From Dryas octopetala (taxonomy: Eukaryota; Streptophyta; Magnoliopsida; Rosales; Rosaceae): DNA of 64,000 bases. Below, in pieces: positions 53,301 through 64,000 of the stretch (its first letter is position 1; each line of letters opens with the position of its first letter). The notes under the pieces are model-generated. The model was not told the DNA's origin, did not search any database, and saw only the letters and a program-made list of their open reading frames with translations. Both the position numbers and the translations under genes were made by a program. The DNA lies in contig OY992838.1 of the NCBI GenBank assembly GCA_963921425.1, positions 8,246,001-8,310,000 on the forward strand. The letters run 5' to 3'.

Positions 53301-53493
53301 AAATTATGCAATTGTTATATCACTGGAACAAACTATTAAGCAACTGGAAACCCTAAGTACAATTTCAATGCATAATCATCAATACATGTGTATATATATA
53401 TAGAGAGAGAGAGAGACCGGAGTCGAGGAAATCCAAGAAGGAACGGACGATGCGGCGAGAGATGGGATGATCGGTCTTCAATGGTGGAGCCAT
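47205..53493 (-). CDS. TPR8: SGT-like TPR co-chaperone (TPR8, At4g08320 type)
   Basis: Small glutamine-rich TPR-family proteins bind the C-termini of Hsp70/Hsp90 and help with tail-anchored or misfolded clients. Ten exons on the minus strand join in frame to 443 residues: 53493-53418, 53220-52958, 52109-52076, 51006-50870, 50498-50432, 50016-49917, 48525-48362, 48217-48171, 48090-48040 and 47597-47205. The N-terminus (LKTDHPISRRIVRSFLDFLDS) is the SGTA homodimerisation region. TPR units cover about residues 180-295 (GNRAMLSKQYLRAIELYDCA, KAYSRLGLAYYAQGNYRDAI, ALQLDPNNEAV). The C-terminus is Asn/Ser/Gly-rich. The exon 1 donor (GTCTCT) is weak but the frame and family match are good. The long exon 6-7 intron holds a GC-rich repeat element. 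Confidence 0.9.
48582..49398. mobile_element. GC-rich inverted-end element in a TPR8 intron
   Basis: Ends are G(9)CTATTCACACCACC and GGTGGTGTGAATAGC(8), with further inverted similarity inward (TTTTTGCCCATTTTG against CAAAATGGGCAAAAA). Both ends abut T-runs (13 T left, 11 T right), which could be the target-site duplication. Beyond them is a 13-bp direct repeat AATTTGCAGTTTC (48556-48568 and 49420-49432). The interior is GC-rich with a 39-bp repeat at about 48712-48820 and a 77-bp repeat (three copies from 48951, 49028 and 49105). Long Pro- or Gly-rich frames exist on both strands because of composition. It is not a gene. Confidence 0.7.
50252..50312. repeat. (GA)n microsatellite in a TPR8 intron
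   Basis: About 30 uninterrupted GA units between TPR8-like exons 5 and 6. Confidence 0.95.
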
Positions 53494-53499
53494 GGATTA

Positions 53500-56400
53500 A
53501 CGTCTGAGAGAGGTGAGAGGGGGAGTGCGCATGATAAGAGCGTGCGCCACGACGGCGTATCTTCGTCTGGAAGCAAGCTACTTGGTCTGAACTCTGAAGT
53601 GTCTCAACTCTCACGAGTCACGACTGACGCTTGGGTACCTTGTTTGGCTACAGGATCTTTGCTATTCCTTGCTGGGGTTCGTTTTAGGTTTCTACAAACT
53701 TACGGTGAACGTTTGTCAACAACGTCGGCGACTCGGCGAGAAAAAACAATAATAAAGAAATTATTACTTCTTACGACCCAATCATAAATTAACAACTCAA
53801 TAATTAACTTTTGTTCATCATTAGTATTATTATTTTTTGATTCGGGACAGAGGAGATCGAAGTTAGGTGCACAGGCAAATCCTACAGCCTTAGCTCTTCA
53901 CATTTAACTTAAAGAAATCATAAAACTGCTGAAATGAAGGATAAATTTTGAGTAAATAGTGCTAAATTTAATAACTCATTAACTTAATGTATTAAATCCA
54001 ACCATTAAGTGTAATAAATATTTAGGATTGAAGAAAAGTGAACAACACTCTAAGAAATCAAACATTATTCTTCAAAACTCTGGCAAGAAAACATTTTAGT
54101 AATTATATATAGGATCGAACTATGTTAGATTGGATTTCTCGAGCTTGTTCATAGAAAAAGTTCAACCCAGCTTGAATTAATGGGCTAAAAATGATAGAGA
54201 AATTTTTGGAGTTGGCTATTTAACATTTATGTTCGAAACCTCCGATCTCTATTTTCTGATTCTTTGTTAGTGGGCAGGGTGCAGAGTGGGACACCTATAT
54301 GTTAGTCTCTCACTCTCTCTCTCTTCCTTTATTTGTCTTGTTGGTTCGTAGGATGCATGATAAGTTGCACCTATATGTAAGCCTCCTTTTTATTTATTTG
54401 GCTCTTCATGTACAAGATAAGACTACGTGAGATGGTGCAGAGTCGATATATTGTTGGCTTATTCCGATTTTAAGTTTTTTTTTTTTTTTTTTTAATCTAG
54501 TGGTTGTATAACAGAATGTTCTCTTACCAAACAAATTTTTATGTTATGATATGAAAGACTGTCAATATAATCACATGCCATAAATTATTCTTATATAAAA
54601 ACTAAACCAAATCGAAGCTTGTTCTTGTTCTTAATGTGCAGCGAAAATCAGATGGAGCACGGGTTCATGTCAAACTTATTCCGGATAACTTTATCTGTAT
54701 GTTGAGGATGTTCATCAGGTAGTATATAATACATGTAAGAGTCTTGTTATACTCACTAAATTTGTTTTTCAAGTTTTGTTAGTTAAAAGATGTGGCAGTG
54801 TTTCATTTATTCAAAATTGAACTAACTAAAAACTTTATTTATGGCTATTAAGATACTAACGAATCACTTGGCAAACTAAGTTTAGTGAACAAATTTGGCA
54901 TTATATTACTCACGAGATTTATGGACTGCATCTTTAATAAAAGTGGACCCACTTATACAAGCGAAGGGGAGGTGTGATCCACAATTGTAGTCTCTAGCAT
55001 TTTCCAATTAAAAGACGAAGACATAATAAACAAAAGAAAATAATGAAGTTCTTTGCAATTAGGGAGAAATTTCCTTTATTGTTTCAGTTAAAACACTAGG
55101 TTTTTCTTTTTTTAAACTTTGAATAGTGCTTGAATGTTTCTAGTACTCTAAGAAAAAGGGTATGCTTTAGTTGGTTTTTAGAAGTTTCCAAGCTTTTAGG
55201 GGAACTTGTATGAAGCATGGTTTTTTTGACAGGTGTGGAGCATGGTGAATGCAGAAACATAAAGGTATTCCATAGTTCCATCCCCATCTTTTTTCACCCT
55301 TCTCATGATGTAACCGTGAAAGCTGTTGGATGAGTTGGTTAATGAACACTGAATAGTCAGGAAAGTGATTGAATCTGAGACTTGTAATCACAAGAAACAT
55401 GGCTTCTATATGCGTCTGACTCACTTCAAGATTGTTGCTTAGCCTTTGGATTCCTTGTGATCGACTTAGATTGTGTTGGTGATGCAAATAAGCCACTTTT
55501 ATATGGCTTATATGTTTAAATAAAAAGGCTTCGTCTTTTTGTGCTTTTATGAAATAAAATAAAAAGTTTGTCCATCCATGTTGCTTGTTTTACAGTAAAC
55601 GGGTAACCAAGTAAAACAATGTAAATTTTAAATAACAATGTGTATCCATTTTAAGACAATGATGACACTTCAAATAACTACATAGTATCCAAGCTATAAC
55701 TTAGAAAATCATCATATATTACCTTGAATAACTTCACTAGAAAATTATCGGATCAGAACTTTTCTCTCCAACGTCATGCAAATCTTGAGATAAATTGGGT
55801 TATGTAGTAAGATAAAAGAATTTTACCATATCTTTACTACTTTAAAATTATTAAGCCAAATTGCCCTTCAATCCGATGGAATTTCCTAGCTCTGTAGTTC
55901 AAATGACATAAACATTGTCTAAATTATAGATGCTGAAGTATAGTGTTGACCTGATTAGTCAGTAATCACAAATCCTAAGTTCAAATCTTCCCTTGAAAAC
56001 TTTCAAAAGGATAAATAAATAATAGATTATATGATTAAAAGTGCTCTCATAGTAATCAGAGTTCATCCATTCTATACCTACATCCAATGAGACTGATTGA
56101 TTGGTATTGAGAACACTGCAGAGTGCTAAGGAAACCTGTTTCCTTGATTCAAAAGTTCTTTTGGGCAAACTAACTACTATGATAACAACAGAAATTGTGA
56201 GATAACGGCATTAATCACAAGGCACAAGTAAGATCACTTTCAACTGCACTTAATAGGAACTTTCAAACCTTCTTCCAATATTATCTCTCTTTATACTTCT
56301 TAAAAAAAAAACGTATTTGTTTTAATATATCATATATGTGGGAGGCATAGGAAATTAGAAACTGGAGTTCATACTCATTTATTTTACACATTACAAAATT

Positions 56401-56690
56401 TCACTAGAGAAAGAAAAAATCCTAGATATATGCACGCAACCAACCTGTCCTGGTGTCGCTCGCTTGTCAAGAATATATACAACATTGACATCTAGTCATC
56501 TAGAGTGATTACTTACAGAAGGCAAAGGGTATAAAGTCTAAGATGACCTGTTGGAACTTTCTACCAGACTGAAGGCACCAAAGATTCCTTGGATTGATAT
56601 GCCTGTCCGGCCTCTCAACCAGTCATAATTTTAAGCTGCAGATGTTGCTGTTTTAAAGCACTGAATGCAATAATCAGAATCCAACGAAAA
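53500..56690. other. Spacer between the TPR8-like gene and PDS5
   Basis: About 3.2 kb, AT-rich. The TPR8 promoter would be at the left. A minus-strand frame at 55167-55496 is less repetitive than most but has no domain I recognise and no clear partner exons, so I do not call it a gene. A T-run lies near 54475-54494. Confidence 0.5.
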
Positions 56691-56695
56691 TAGCA

Positions 56696-59600
56696 TCATA
56701 GGTAATTTAATTTTTTTTGTCTTCGAGTTCTTCTGGCAACCTGAAATAAGCAGCCAAAAATAATAAAATACAAAACAAGGGATATTATCAATAACCACAC
56801 AAACACACACACACAAATATAACTGTAGTAGTTAAGATCGGAACGGTTGCAAACACCATTTAATGTCTTTACACTGGTTAAGGGATGAAATTGGAAGATC
56901 TTCGGCTTATTAAGCAAGAAGCTACAAAGCTTTATGGAGAGCTGCTTGGTACTCATGCTTGTACTGTTTTCTAAGCTAAAGAGATTGCTCAAATTATCCC
57001 TGTTTGAGGACTGCATTGGTGTGGCTAAGCCAAGTGATGTGTTAAGTTACCCTACTCTACCTAAAAAACTTATTCCACTAAAAGGATGAGTTATGCTAAG
57101 ATCCAAAGATAAGTTCACGGAAATATTCCACTTGATACCTCAATATAAGAGCAAAATGAAATAATAACAAGGAAAAAAGTAGCAAGCCTTACAACATCCA
57201 CATTCATATCAATAACTTCTGATGCTGAAGTGTCTACAGAAGCTTTCTTCTCCACCTTTTGATTCTGCTGCATCAAAACTACAGAGTTAGCCAAAAAATC
57301 ATTGGAACAACTGTGCAAATACAGTTCACCTTTCAGCCTTCACAAGCACACACTGTTCAACTGTGCAAAAACATCTTTACTTCAATTCTTTTTTAAACAA
57401 CCTTGATGGTATGAGGAAAATTTTATTAATAAAAAGTACATCTAGACAGGGGGACATTTAGTTCTAAAAACAATATGCCTCCAAACAATTTACATCTATG
57501 CAGTTATTCTTACTTTCAAACTGCATGGGCCCTTGAGCTTCGCTCTGCTGTGATTGGAATGTTCCTCATAAATGCTGCCATTTACATTAACATTTTCCAT
57601 CAAGGGAACAGTATTTCTTTTGATATTCTGGATTGAGACATTTGATCCATCTAGAGAAGATTTTGTAGCTGCAGAATCACAAGATGAAAGTTGTTCTTTC
57701 TCCAGATTAATCTCAGATTTTCTGGATACACCATTTTGGTAATCAATATTGGAACATTCATGCAATGAAACTGATCCAGGAGAACTTGGAGAGAGAGCCC
57801 GTTTTCGACCACGTCCTGTACTGATGATGCCTTGCTTCTCAGTTTTTCGGGCTTCAGCTCTCCCATCTTTGGACAAATCAACTGGTTTGCAAGATGCTAA
57901 GATAGGTGTGTTGTCCTTGATAACATCAGATTTTGTGCTATCCTCTTGACACTTTTGCGCATGTTTGGGCACAGCACTAGCAGGCTGGACGTATGATATC
58001 ATAAAGACAAAAAAATGAAGAAGATATCATAAAGACAACAATCCTGAGGGCATATGATTGAAGCAGTAAAGAAAATTTAGAGATACATACCAAAGAGATA
58101 TTAGATTTAAATATTTGAATCACTCTTTTGATAAAGTGCTCATCAAAACAGGATTGAGCAAGGCATCTTGAATTAGACTGCAGACAACAAATAATCAAAA
58201 TGTGATGAGTTGTGGAACATTTAATTAGAACTTTAAATATTCTTTCAGCCAAAAGATAAAGAATAGAATTTCAAAATCTTCTTCAAAAATTCTTCACCAT
58301 TTTTATTAGCAAGACTTACTTTATATAAGGATGACGGTAACAAAATTTTCCCGGGAGCATGTGATGAGGAGAGGCCATTATGATTTGTTAATGTCACAAA
58401 AGAGTACCCAATGTCTGCTAGAATGTGTAGTTTCTGCATCAAAAGAAGAAACTCCTTACAATAAATATAAACATAAAATATAAAGTGAATGAAGGGGAAA
58501 GATCATCTGAGAGAAATTCTTACAGGAGTCCTTTCAACATCAATACCATCCTCAGCTTTCTTAATTGCACGGAAAATGCAGATCAAATACAATACAGCAT
58601 CCCTGACTATATCCAGGGCACCATCAACATTACTAGCATTAAGTAAAGCCTGCAAAAATATAAACAGTGGACTGCAAAGAAAAAACATAATTCAAAGAGT
58701 GTCACCATAACTACATACATCAGTACTACACAATCTGCAATGCAATTAAGGTACATGATACCTGCAAAACCGAGCATATATTACTTCATCTTGGCAGTCT
58801 TTAGGTGGGAAGCCTGTATCATGAGCAAGAAGATGGATCATGAATACCACTATGTATGCTGGAAAGTCTGTGATTAATCCTTCTTGCGGTCCCGATATTT
58901 GATGCACTCGAGCTTCTCTATTGTAATCCCCGACAAATTCTGCCATATATTTTAATGACTAAATTGAATGGTATCAGCAGACATTATTCAAGAGAAGTCT
59001 ACAGAAATAACTGAATAGATAAATCATATTAACATACATCATCTTGCAGATCCTTGAGGCAATCTGAGGTGGCCATTGCGAAAGCACATGCATATCTGCT
59101 AGGAATAGCATGCTCCTTCAGTAATTTGTGTGTTTTATTGAGAAATAATCTTCTAACCAAAGGAGAGTCATCCTGGAAAGTGTCAGGAGAAAACAATTGA
59201 GCACAAATATAATTAAAATGACAATTAAAGAGTGATAATGAGATCACACTTGACTAGGAATAAGATTATAGCAACAGTGAAGAATGCAGCTCAACTCAAC
59301 CGAATCAAGCCTTAATTGGTGATTGATATCAGATGCATATATTATAAGTTATAACGAATGCAGGATGGGGAGATTCACCAATGCCATCTAGGAACTTTTT
59401 TTTATTGTAAATGCATTTCTTTGACCAATCTATGAACGAAACAACTCACTGTAAGACTCAGAAATATCACAAAATCAAAGCTCATTCATGTACAGCTGCA
59501 AAACCATCATGAACTCCATAATATGTTTTCATATTTCTTTTTTGTAGGAAACAAGAACTTTATAAGAAACCGAGAAGGGAAACAAGAGAAGTTGGACAAG

Positions 59601-62531
59601 AAGTCCATCAGAGTAAAACCTAATATAAAAGTTCATGATACAGTCAACAGAGAACTCCTACCCAATGAAGATGAATTACACTAAAAGGACTATCCCTAAA
59701 ATGCTTAGACAACGGCACCTCAGAAAGGCTAGATATTCGAGTTGTCCCAAATAAAATCCAACTCCTCTACCCTACTGTCGAAATTCTTTTATTCCTTTCC
59801 AACCAAACACTTCAAATAGAGGCTAACACAACACAATGCCTAAGAGTAAAAAGCCTTCTTGTTTGCCCCCAAGAAGTCTCCAGGTGACACAGAATAACTT
59901 CCAGGCCAAACCCACACCACACCAAACGCATGCAACAACCTACACCACATTTGTGAAGAAAAAGCAATATAAAAAGATGTGATTGATAATCCCACTCGCA
60001 TTTTTGCACAAAACACACCAATGTGGAAATAATGAAGCATGTAGGGTCTCTTACCATGTGCCACCAACCACATAAGAATTTTCATTTTAGTAGGTACAAC
60101 AGTTTTTGAAATCATATTATAAAGCCCAAAACAGATTCATCTGGATTTCCCAACATAGAAAGGAAAAGAAGAGTTATATAAAACCCACAGATGGTCAAAC
60201 ATCTATTTTTCGGACTGGACTGAACTCAAGGAGATATTATTTGTTCAAGACAACAAATCTGAAAACTCTGTGAGTTCCCTATCATTCAAGTTGCTTCTGA
60301 AGGTCAAATTCAAAGACAAAGCTCAAGAAGGTGAAAGGAAGTTAGAAGTGAATTAGTGTGTTCTGACTTAAAGAGGACCTGTAGGCTGTAAGGATGACGA
60401 AATAAAGAGTGCAAAGATGAATCACCAACACAACCATCTTCCCAAAAAGTGGATGTTATTCCCATTCCCAATCACAACGAAGGGAAACACAAACTATTCC
60501 CAATCAATGAAAACATAAATTATGTGGCCTGTTTTTAAAGCACAACCAAACTGACATACCTTTGCCATTGAAATTGTAAAGCGAAAGATCTCTGGAGAAA
60601 TATGCAAATCCCATCTTCGGGAAAGCCTGAGAACAGACTTTGCAGCAGCTACTCTGATACAAGCCTTATCACTTTCACTGCATTGCACAATAAGTAAAAC
60701 CAAATGAGTGCAAGAAATGTCCAGAGATACTTTTGACAAGCAAGTAAAAAATAAAACAAAATTCAGCAATGACTATAATGATCTTATAGGCACAACATAA
60801 TGCTGGAAATTGTAGCCTCTTTACACTGGCATGTATCTATTGGCTAATATAATAAGCATCAGTCTCAGTAAAAGCTTGCGAATCTTCTCTCTGATCTTAG
60901 TGTGAATTTGAAAATTTTCATCAAAGATTCTAAAGCATCCCTCTCCCAAGATTAAACTTAAACCACTCGTGCTTACAAAAACAAAATATAACCTATTTTA
61001 TTGTTTCATTCAAGCACCACACAGATGCTAATCAAAAGTCAATGCAATGTCTAAAACAATCTAGTATAAGCAAGAAATCAATAAAAACTCAACGCAAGGA
61101 TACATACAAATAATAAAATTGTAGTCAATAATTCAGCTATTTTACTTTCTTCCTCAATTTCACTTGAGCTGACCAGAATGAAGATATGAAATCTTACCAT
61201 GAGATGATACCGTCAACAGTTTCACCCTTTTGCAGCATTGATGACAAAATGTCCCACAGCTCATTAATTTTCCGTTTGATATCAGTTCCCCGATGTGGCA
61301 AGAAGCTCTTGACAAGTGTTTTCAGCCCATATATCTGTAAAACAAGCGATTAAACCAGTGCAACCATTGAGACATCCATAAGAAGGCGCAATTTCTATAC
61401 AGCCTAACTAAATTTATATAATCATCAATCGAGATTTTGGACCCTTAGTAGGTTGATCGTTGCTTTGCCACAGATTCAAGCATCTTCTTTCATATAGGCC
61501 CCTAACAAGAGATTTATTCCTTCTGAAAACAACCATTCTAAATTGTTTATTAACATAAATTAATCACTTAGGCTACTTATAAGCACTCCTGCAAACTATA
61601 CCAGTGCAAAGCATTTAAAACAAAACAAACACAAAATAAAAAACAAAACAAGCATCCTATATGCCAACCGAAGCACTTCAGTGACAAAGGTATGGTAATA
61701 TATCTCAACAATAACTGCATTAAACTAATTTGTATAAAAACAAAGCAATTTTTCATGCAAAGAAACTCAATAAACCACTACCCACTAAAATGTCAACCTT
61801 ATCTCATTAAATCCCACTCACAGCTCAACTCAAGTTTTTGCTTATACAAAAAGCCATGATAAGAAAAGGCTTTTCAGCCTTCATTAAGTATCAAATTTGT
61901 TATCGCACATTAATTTATTTATTTAATCTGTTAACATTCCAAAATCAATTCAATTATTCCGTTCAAACCTTTTTTTCAACAAGAAATTATGTTAGCAGGG
62001 ATCAAGACAATCAAAGAACAAATTCCCAGGACACTAGACAGCAAATCAGATCCTTCATGGTAAAAACCATTAGCAGCTGAACCAAAAACTAATACATTCA
62101 GTGAAATTATTCCTATCACCCACCTTTAATTTGCAAGAATTGCTACACCCGGACACATCATCGAATGAATCTACATAATCTGAAGAATCCACCTACACAA
62201 AAGAAGTTCACACATTTGACCAACAATTTTCCAAAAGCACTTGAAGCAAATAAAAATTCAGCAACAATATTTGAAATCCTTATTTTAAAAAAATTAATAT
62301 TCAACATCTACTACATTCTGGCATGCAACAAAGTTCAAAAACAGCGAGTATATATATACACATATATATCTCTCACAGCTGACGTCTTACTTGGAAAATT
62401 TTCTGATATATATAAGGAGTGATCTCTCCATCTCGATTTTCAAATGTTGAAACAGAATACTGTGCAAGACACCCCAAGGACTGTAACACCGTTGGTATGT
62501 TCAACCCACTACGTAGAGAATCCACAAGTTC
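56696..62531 (-). CDS. PDS5: Sister chromatid cohesion protein PDS5 homolog, 3' part (partial)
   Basis: PDS5 is a HEAT-repeat cohesin cofactor that regulates cohesin release and loading, and in plants also repair and recombination. Twelve minus-strand exons join in frame for 578 residues: 62531-62391, 62192-62124, 61334-61198, 60677-60560, 59172-59038, 58958-58762, 58671-58524, 58433-58320, 58177-58091, 57984-57514, 57267-57193 and 56740-56696. Recognisable blocks are [84 protein letters not shown] and [13 protein letters not shown]. The last exons are polar and basic ([15 protein letters not shown], then RRTRRQKK) with no Tudor domain visible. The first exon here starts mid-protein, so the 5' end lies beyond the window or in unseen exons to the right. 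A vs B subtype is uncertain. Confidence 0.9.
59530..60130 (-). mobile_element. LINE (L1-type) 3' fragment in a PDS5 intron
   Basis: On the minus strand the frame at about 60115-59840 reads [16 protein letters not shown], then [16 protein letters not shown]. This is the reverse-transcriptase-associated zinc-binding (zf-RVT) segment found near the end of plant LINE ORF2. Further downstream in another frame VWLERNKRI is visible, which is typical of the same C-terminus. Stops and frame changes show it is dead and 5'-truncated. It sits in the intron between the PDS5 exons 60677-60560 and 59172-59038. Borders are approximate. Confidence 0.75.
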
Positions 62532-62539
62532 CTAGACAT

Positions 62540-62626
62540 GATGAACACAAGTTGATTGTCACTACAGATTTGTAGTATTCACGCCACTTTAAATCAAATC
62601 TGACAATTTTGAAACTATTTAGTATT

Positions 62627-62703
<77 letters not shown>

Positions 62704-63247
62704 CATATATAATCAGTGAGCTTACACCAAATGGAAGACTTGGGATTTTACCCTCGTTAAGGTAAACTTAAACATGGTATAAAGTATAACTAAACAATTG
62801 AAAGAGAAGCAGGCTGAGAGCTAACTAACCAGAAAAATCTGAAAATCTGAAATATGCAATAACTGTTGCAAAATAAAACCAAGAAGCAAGTTGCGCAGTG
62901 AATTTTTCTTCTTTAAGAGCAATGGAGGTTTGAAATATGGAAGAACAATTGGAGCCCTAGGAGAGATGGAGCTCTCCTTTAGGTCCTGGGAATTAGGTTT
63001 TTTTTTTTTCTTGTTTTGGGTTACTAACAAGTAACAACCAGAAAGCATGGAACACTCAAGTGAGAATTAGACTATTTGAGGGAGCCCAACTAAACGAAGG
63101 TCCGCCTATGGTGACAACTAAGAGCTTCCTTTTGTTTGTGGGCACCCAACTAAGCAAAGCTTAATTCTGTAACATTAAAAAATTATGCATAAGATTCCCC
63201 CCGCCCAACTGGACCTTAGCTGCTAAGTCCTCCTAAGCTTATACCTG
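62540..63247. other. Probable PDS5 intron or upstream sequence without recognised exon
   Basis: Apart from the GA tract I see no frame resembling PDS5 N-terminal HEAT repeats. The first visible exon starts in mid-protein, so this stretch is most simply intron. Confidence 0.5.
62631..62699. repeat. (GA)n microsatellite
   Basis: About 34 uninterrupted GA units just upstream (in transcript sense) of the first visible PDS5 exon. Confidence 0.95.
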
Positions 63248-63973
63248 CTCATGTTCTTGTTTCACTAATATTGTAGCTATTTCCTACTTCCCTTCTTTTC
63301 CCTGAAATGAGATCATTCTTCTCTTTAACACTTCTACAATTTATTTCTTTTCTAGATGAAAATGTAACTAGACATGCTCTGGTTACAAGATCACACATTA
63401 ATAAAATTCATGTCAAAGGAAACTCAAGAAAATCCAACCACTGTGGGTATCCGTGGTCGTGCCGCCAGGACATCCTACTCAACCTAGCCAAAAATCCATA
63501 GGGTGTGGACCAGGAATTTTGAATCATATGGCCCAACCAAAATTCAAGCCAAAGTTAAGGCTTATAGTAAAAGGCCTACTGGCCTAGTCCACGATTTCAT
63601 TCCAATTGTGCTCATGTTCTTGTTTCACTAATATTGTAGCTATTTCCTACTTCCCTTCTTTTCCCTGAAATGAGATCATTCTTCTCTTTAACACTTCTAC
63701 AATTTATTTCTTTTCTAGATGAAAATGTAACTAGACATGCTCTGGTTACAAGATCACACATTAATAAAATTCATGCCAAAGGAAACTCAAGAAAATCCAA
63801 CTACTGTGGGTATCCGTGGTCGTGCCGCCAGGACATCCTACTCAACCTAGCCAAAAATCCATAGGGTGTGGACCAGGAATTTTGAATCATATGGCCCAAC
63901 AAAAATTCAAGCCAAAGTTAAGGCTTATAGTAAAAGGCCTACTGGCCTAGTCCACGATTTCATTCCAATTGTG
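63248..63973. repeat. 363-bp tandem direct duplication
   Basis: Two adjacent copies (63248-63610 and 63611-63973) start GCTCATGTTCTTGTTTCACT and end CATTCCAATTGT. I count only a few differences (for example CATGTCAAAG vs CATGCCAAAG). Each copy carries the same 64-codon frame, starting at 63307 and 63670, which resembles no protein I know. It lies near the right edge, probably in a PDS5 intron. Confidence 0.92.
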
Positions 63974-64000
63974 ATATTTTGTATCCATATTAAAGTGCTG

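Noticed and set aside
55167..55496. A 109-codon minus-strand frame with fairly normal composition
   Set aside because: No domain recognised, no partner exon or promoter, and it overlaps other frames. Possibly a decayed gene fragment, but not supportable.
63307..63864. Two identical-looking 64-codon frames in the tandem duplication
   Set aside because: The repetition follows from the 363-bp duplication. No known protein similarity and no start or splice evidence.

Overview
The window is nuclear DNA from a flowering plant, most likely a woody eudicot. Genes have many short exons with GT-AG introns, spacers are AT-rich, (GA)n/(TC)n microsatellites are abundant, and every recognised protein is a plant family (PsbS, PMI1, LACS9, F-box/FBD, plant PDS5). 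A Rosaceae source such as Prunus is only a guess from protein style. There is no operon logic and no sign of a bacterial system, CRISPR array or virus.

Layout. About 1-5.6 kb is spacer with nested transposon remnants. An F-box/FBD/LRR gene (minus) lies at 5.6-8.4 kb. PsbS (plus, four exons) lies at 10.6-12.3 kb. A two-exon zinc-ribbon gene of the At4g08330 type (plus) lies at 14.1-15.4 kb. A tandem segmental duplication covers 15.4-28.2 kb and carries two GDSL esterase/lipase copies: the left one has lost exon 1, the right one is intact. PMI1 (plus) lies at 30.6-33.2 kb with an apparent one-base frameshift near its 3' end. A two-exon gene of unknown function (minus) lies at 34.9-37.0 kb, with its exons 1.45 kb apart. 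LACS9 (minus, eleven coding exons) lies at 39.6-45.5 kb. A TPR8/SGT-like co-chaperone (minus, ten exons) lies at 47.2-53.5 kb. The 3' half of a PDS5 cohesin cofactor gene (minus) lies at 56.7-62.5 kb and its 5' part probably continues beyond the right edge.

The genes do not form one pathway. Two are chloroplast photoprotection or light-response genes (PsbS for qE quenching, PMI1 for chloroplast movement). LACS9 acts in fatty-acid activation for export from plastids, TPR8 in chaperone binding, PDS5 in cohesin function and the F-box protein in ubiquitin ligase targeting. As I remember the Arabidopsis loci, LACS9 and a PDS5 are neighbours (At1g77590/At1g77600) and TPR8 and the zinc-ribbon gene are neighbours (At4g08320/At4g08330), so this window seems to interleave two conserved gene pairs.

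The most interesting signals are structural. They are the GDSL duplication with an exon-1 deletion and a mosaic identity pattern suggesting gene conversion; four non-autonomous inverted-repeat transposons with readable target-site duplications, two of them nested in an older MITE and one with an empty site in the paralogous copy; a 174-bp near-perfect hairpin; and a GC-rich element in a TPR8 intron. I found no convincing new biochemical system. All exon coordinates were derived by hand from splice signals and reading-frame continuity.
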